Shown here piece by piece: positions 6,970-8,771 of a stretch of DNA of 8,771 nt (the first letter of the stretch is position 1; each line of letters begins with the position of its first letter). The position numbers and the translations under genes are program-made. The DNA comes from a bacterium. GTDB taxonomy: Bacteria; Desulfobacterota; Deferrimicrobia; Deferrimicrobiales; Deferrimicrobiaceae. The DNA lies in the NCBI GenBank assembly GCA_020056545.1, contig JAGVHM010000164.1, forward strand, positions 1 through 8,771, in the 5' to 3' direction. A model generated the notes under the pieces. It was not told the origin of the DNA and made no database searches. It saw only the letters and a program-made list of their open reading frames with translations.

Positions 6970-6980
6970 AATTGACAATT
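6970..6980. promoter_or_regulatory. 11-bp palindrome over the -35 box, possible operator
   Basis: AATTG-A-CAATT is a perfect inverted repeat with 5-bp arms and a 1-bp centre, and it fully contains the -35 hexamer. A dimeric regulator bound here would block RNA polymerase. It is short, and TTGACA itself supplies part of the symmetry, so chance is a real alternative. Confidence 0.3.
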
Positions 6981-6999
6981 TCCCGGCCTTTGATAAACT
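6972..6999 (+). promoter_or_regulatory. Sigma70-type promoter for the DUF465 gene
   Basis: A perfect -35 TTGACA at 6972-6977 is followed after 16 bp by TAAACT at 6994-6999, which matches four of six -10 positions. TG at 6991-6992 forms an extended -10 (TGn). The region is AT-rich against a GC-rich background and lies in the 89-nt gap between tsaB and the next gene. Transcription should start near 7006, giving a leader of about 20 nt before ATG 7028. Confidence 0.7.
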
Positions 7000-7027
7000 G
7001 GGAAACCATCAAAAAACGGAGGTCCAG

Positions 7028-7243
7028 ATGGGGCAGAGCCAGGATGCAAAGAAGGCGGCTCTTCTCGAAGCCAGCCCGGAATTCAAGAACCTGGTACATG
7101 AACACCGCGTGTTGGACGATAAACTGAAGGAATACGATCGGAAGGTCTACCTGACGCCCGACGAGGAGATGGAGCGGAAGCGGCTGCAGAAGTTGAAACT
7201 GGCGAAAAAAGACCAGATCGCCAGGATGCTTACCGGCCAATAG
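7028..7243 (+). CDS. Small DUF465/YdcH-like helical protein, 71 aa
   Basis: This 71-residue soluble protein has no signal peptide or membrane segment and is about 40% charged. The pattern is SPEFKNLVHEHRVLD (16-30), a short turn around YLTPDEE (41-47), then a second basic helix ending LKLAKKDQIARML (56-68). It fits the YdcH/DUF465 family of small antiparallel helical hairpins, often called YdcH. The family's molecular role is not established, so none is given here. ATG 7028 has GGAGG at 7018-7022 with 5-nt spacing and its own promoter upstream at 6972-6999. A terminator-like hairpin follows. It therefore looks like a separately expressed small gene rather than the tail of the envelope operon. 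Family call is by motif recognition only. Confidence 0.8.
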   Translation: MGQSQDAKKAALLEASPEFKNLVHEHRVLDDKLKEYDRKVYLTPDEEMERKRLQKLKLAKKDQIARMLTGQ

Positions 7244-7286
7244 GCGGCGGACCCACCGGAAGACCTTTTCTTTCGGAACCGGAACA

Positions 7287-7327
7287 CCCTTGAGCGGGGA
7301 TCTCGCGCGAGGGGATTCTTTTATCTT
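7287..7327 (+). terminator. Hairpin plus T-rich tail between DUF465 gene and ilvD
   Basis: Bases 7287-7292 (CCCTTG) pair with 7308-7313 (CGAGGG, one G-U). After one A-G mismatch, 7294-7297 pair with 7303-7306 (one G-U), leaving a 5-nt loop. The tail from 7316 to 7327 is rich in T (TTCTTTTATCTT). This fits an intrinsic terminator for the DUF465 transcript. Because it ends only about 22 nt before the ilvD ATG, it could equally be an attenuator in an ilvD leader. The rest of the gap from 7244 to 7286 shows no gene or clear motif. Fold found by eye. Confidence 0.55.
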
Positions 7328-7349
7328 ATGAAAGGCGTCGGTTTGCCTG

Positions 7350-8771
7350 ATGCGAAGTGACCGGACTAAAAAGGGATTGGAGCGGATGCCGCACCGCGCG
7401 CTCTATTGCGCCGCGGGAGTGCCGCAGGCCGCGATGGGAAAGCCGTTCATCGGCGTGGCGACATCGTTCACCGACCTTGTGCCGGGGCACGTGGGGATGC
7501 GCATCCTCGAGCGTGTTATTGAAAACGGCGTCCACGCCGCCGGTGGATATCCTTTCCTCTTCGGTGTCCCGGCGGTCTGCGACGGGATCGCTATGGGCCA
7601 CAGGGGGATGCACTACTCGCTGCCTCTGCGCGAACTTATAGCCGACATGGTCGAGTCGGTCGCGGAGGCGCATGCGCTGGACGGGCTTGTGCTCCTCACC
7701 AACTGCGACAAGATCACTCCGGGGATGCTTATGGCCGCCGCGCGGCTTGACATACCGTGCATCGTGCTGACCGCCGGCCCGATGCTTTCGGGGCGGATGG
7801 GCGACCGCCGTCTCTCCCTCGTGAGCGACACTTTCGAGGCGGTGGGCCGCTTCCAGCGCGGGGAGATCGACGCGAAAATGCTGTCGCGCCTCGAGGCGGA
7901 GGCGTGCCCCGGCGAAGGCTCCTGCCAGGGGCTCTACACCGCCAACACCATGGCTTGCCTGACGGAAACGCTTGGGATGTCGCTGCCCGGATGCGCAACC
8001 GCGCTTGCGGGGATGTCCAAGAAAAGGCACATCGGCTACGCCACCGGCCGGCGGATCGTGGAGCTCGTCCGCGACGGGATCACCCCCAGGCGGATCCTGA
8101 CGCGCGCGGCTTTCGAGAACGCCATCCGCGTGGACGTGGCGCTGGGCGGCTCCTCCAACTCCGTCCTCCACCTCCTTGCGATCGCCCACGAGGCGAAGAT
8201 CGCGCTTCCGCTCGCCGAGTTCGACAGGCTTTCGCGGGAGACCCCGCAGCTCACGACGGTCACCCCGGCAGGGCCGCACATGATGGAGGATGTGGAATTC
8301 TCGGGCGGGATCCCGGCCGTGCTCAACCGCCTTCTCCCGATGCTCCGGAAGAATCCCACGGTGTCGGGCGAGGACATCACGGCGATCGCGCGGCGCGGGC
8401 GGGTTCTTAACGACGGGATCATCCGGAGGCTTAACGCCCCGGTGCGCACCGAAGGGGGGATAGCCATCCTGACCGGCAACCTGGCGCCGGACGGTGCGGT
8501 GATCAAGCAGTCCGGAGTCGATCCCTCGATGTTCCTTTTCCGCGGGAAGGCGAAGGTGTTCGACTCCGAGGACGCGGCCATGGCCACGATCATGGCGGGG
8601 AGGATCAGGCCGGGCATGGTCGTCGTGATCCGTTACGAGGGGCCGAAAGGAGGCCCCGGAATGCGCGAGATGCTCTCGCCCACCTCCGCGATCATGGGGA
8701 TGGGACTCGGGACGAAGGTGGCGCTTATAACCGACGGCAGGTTTTCCGGGGGGACTCACGGCCCGTGCATC
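7350..8771 (+). CDS. ilvD: Dihydroxy-acid dehydratase, 3' end cut by window
   Basis: IlvD dehydrates 2,3-dihydroxy-isovalerate and -methylvalerate to 2-keto acids, the third step of valine and isoleucine synthesis, using an Fe-S cluster and Mg. The 474 visible residues, of about 555 expected, start [18 protein letters not shown], typical of the family. Visible motifs are [12 protein letters not shown] (76-87), NCDKITPGM (118-126) with cluster Cys119 and Lys121, [10 protein letters not shown] (185-194) with Cys192, [18 protein letters not shown], and DGRFSGG (462-468) with the proposed catalytic Ser466. ATG 7350 is the only start available: the in-frame stop TGA lies at 7329-7331 and no other start codon falls between. 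There is no good Shine-Dalgarno sequence (AAAGG at 7331-7335 is 14 nt away). The frame is intact to the last base. The [20 protein letters not shown] style resembles archaeal and deltaproteobacterial IlvD. Confidence 0.96.
   Translation, partial: MRSDRTKKGLERMPHRALYCAAGVPQAAMGKPFIGVATSFTDLVPGHVGMRILERVIENGVHAAGGYPFLFGVPAVCDGIAMGHRGMHYSLPLRELIADMVESVAEAHALDGLVLLTNCDKITPGMLMAAARLDIPCIVLTAGPMLSGRMGDRRLSLVSDTFEAVGRFQRGEIDAKMLSRLEAEACPGEGSCQGLYTANTMACLTETLGMSLPGCATALAGMSKKRHIGYATGRRIVELVRDGITPRRILTRAAFENAIRVDVALGGSSNSVLHLLAIAHEAKIALPLAEFDRLSRETPQLTTVTPAGPHMMEDVEFSGGIPAVLNRLLPMLRKNPTVSGEDITAIARRGRVLNDGIIRRLNAPVRTEGGIAILTGNLAPDGAVIKQSGVDPSMFLFRGKAKVFDSEDAAMATIMAGRIRPGMVVVIRYEGPKGGPGMREMLSPTSAIMGMGLGTKVALITDGRFSGGTHGPCI

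Noticed and set aside
7328..7360. Ten-codon ORF ([10 protein letters not shown]) overlapping the ilvD start, considered as an attenuation leader peptide
   Set aside because: It has only one Val and one Leu, no Ile, and no well-spaced ribosome binding site, and it lies after rather than before the hairpin. It does not fit a branched-chain leader peptide.
7326..8759. 477-codon open frame on the minus strand opposite ilvD
   Set aside because: ilvD on the plus strand is unmistakable. The antisense frame is rich in His, Arg, Pro and Gly, lacks domains, and is explained by GC-rich codon bias.
1..8771. Search by eye for CRISPR arrays, tRNA/rRNA genes, insertion sequences, att sites, toxin-antitoxin pairs and direct repeats
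   Set aside because: None seen. The window is almost fully packed with conserved housekeeping genes, and the largest gap is about 106 nt (7244-7349). No stretch over 300 nt lacks a gene.

Overview
The window is an unbroken run of plus-strand housekeeping genes from a GC-rich bacterium. The order is: 3' part of tsf, pyrH, frr, a small 2[4Fe-4S] ferredoxin, uppS, cdsA, dxr, rseP, tsaB, a 71-aa DUF465/YdcH-like protein, and the 5' part of ilvD. From memory, the order tsf-pyrH-frr-uppS-cdsA-dxr-rseP followed by ilvD resembles Desulfuromonadota/Geobacter-like 'deltaproteobacteria', and a bacterial-type ferredoxin suggests an anaerobe. This placement is an inference from gene order, not from a phylogenetic marker search. 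I see no insertion sequence, phage gene, CRISPR array, tRNA or rRNA.

Region 1 (1-2142) serves translation and nucleotide supply. It holds elongation factor Ts, UMP kinase (UMP to UDP) and ribosome recycling factor. pyrH and frr abut exactly. A stem-loop without a U-tract separates tsf from pyrH.

Region 2 (2143-6248) serves isoprenoid and envelope precursors. A GC-rich hairpin after frr may partly uncouple this block from the one upstream. The ferredoxin has the best ribosome binding site in the window. It is followed by uppS (undecaprenyl-PP, the cell-wall lipid carrier), cdsA (CDP-diacylglycerol), dxr (committed step of the MEP pathway, which ultimately feeds UppS) and rseP (intramembrane site-2 protease). 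uppS/cdsA, cdsA/dxr and dxr/rseP overlap by 4, 1 and 1 nt, which strongly suggests one translationally coupled transcript. The ferredoxin is the unexpected member. It could supply electrons to the Fe-S enzymes IspG/IspH of the same MEP pathway, but neither of those genes is in view.

Region 3 (6255-7243) holds tsaB (tRNA t6A37 modification), which begins with TTG 6 nt after rseP. After it comes a clear sigma70-type promoter: a consensus -35 inside an 11-bp palindrome, and an extended -10. This drives the DUF465 gene, which is followed by a terminator-like hairpin with a T-rich tail.

Region 4 (7350-8771) is ilvD (dihydroxy-acid dehydratase, branched-chain amino acid synthesis), cut off by the window end. 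The hairpin ends only about 22 nt upstream of its start codon, so ilvD is either read through an attenuator-like element or has a very short leader.

The proteins are all recognisable conserved families, and I did not find a convincing new system. The points worth checking are the ferredoxin placement, the small RNA structures at gene junctions, the promoter/palindrome, and the Fe-S cysteine pattern of IlvD.
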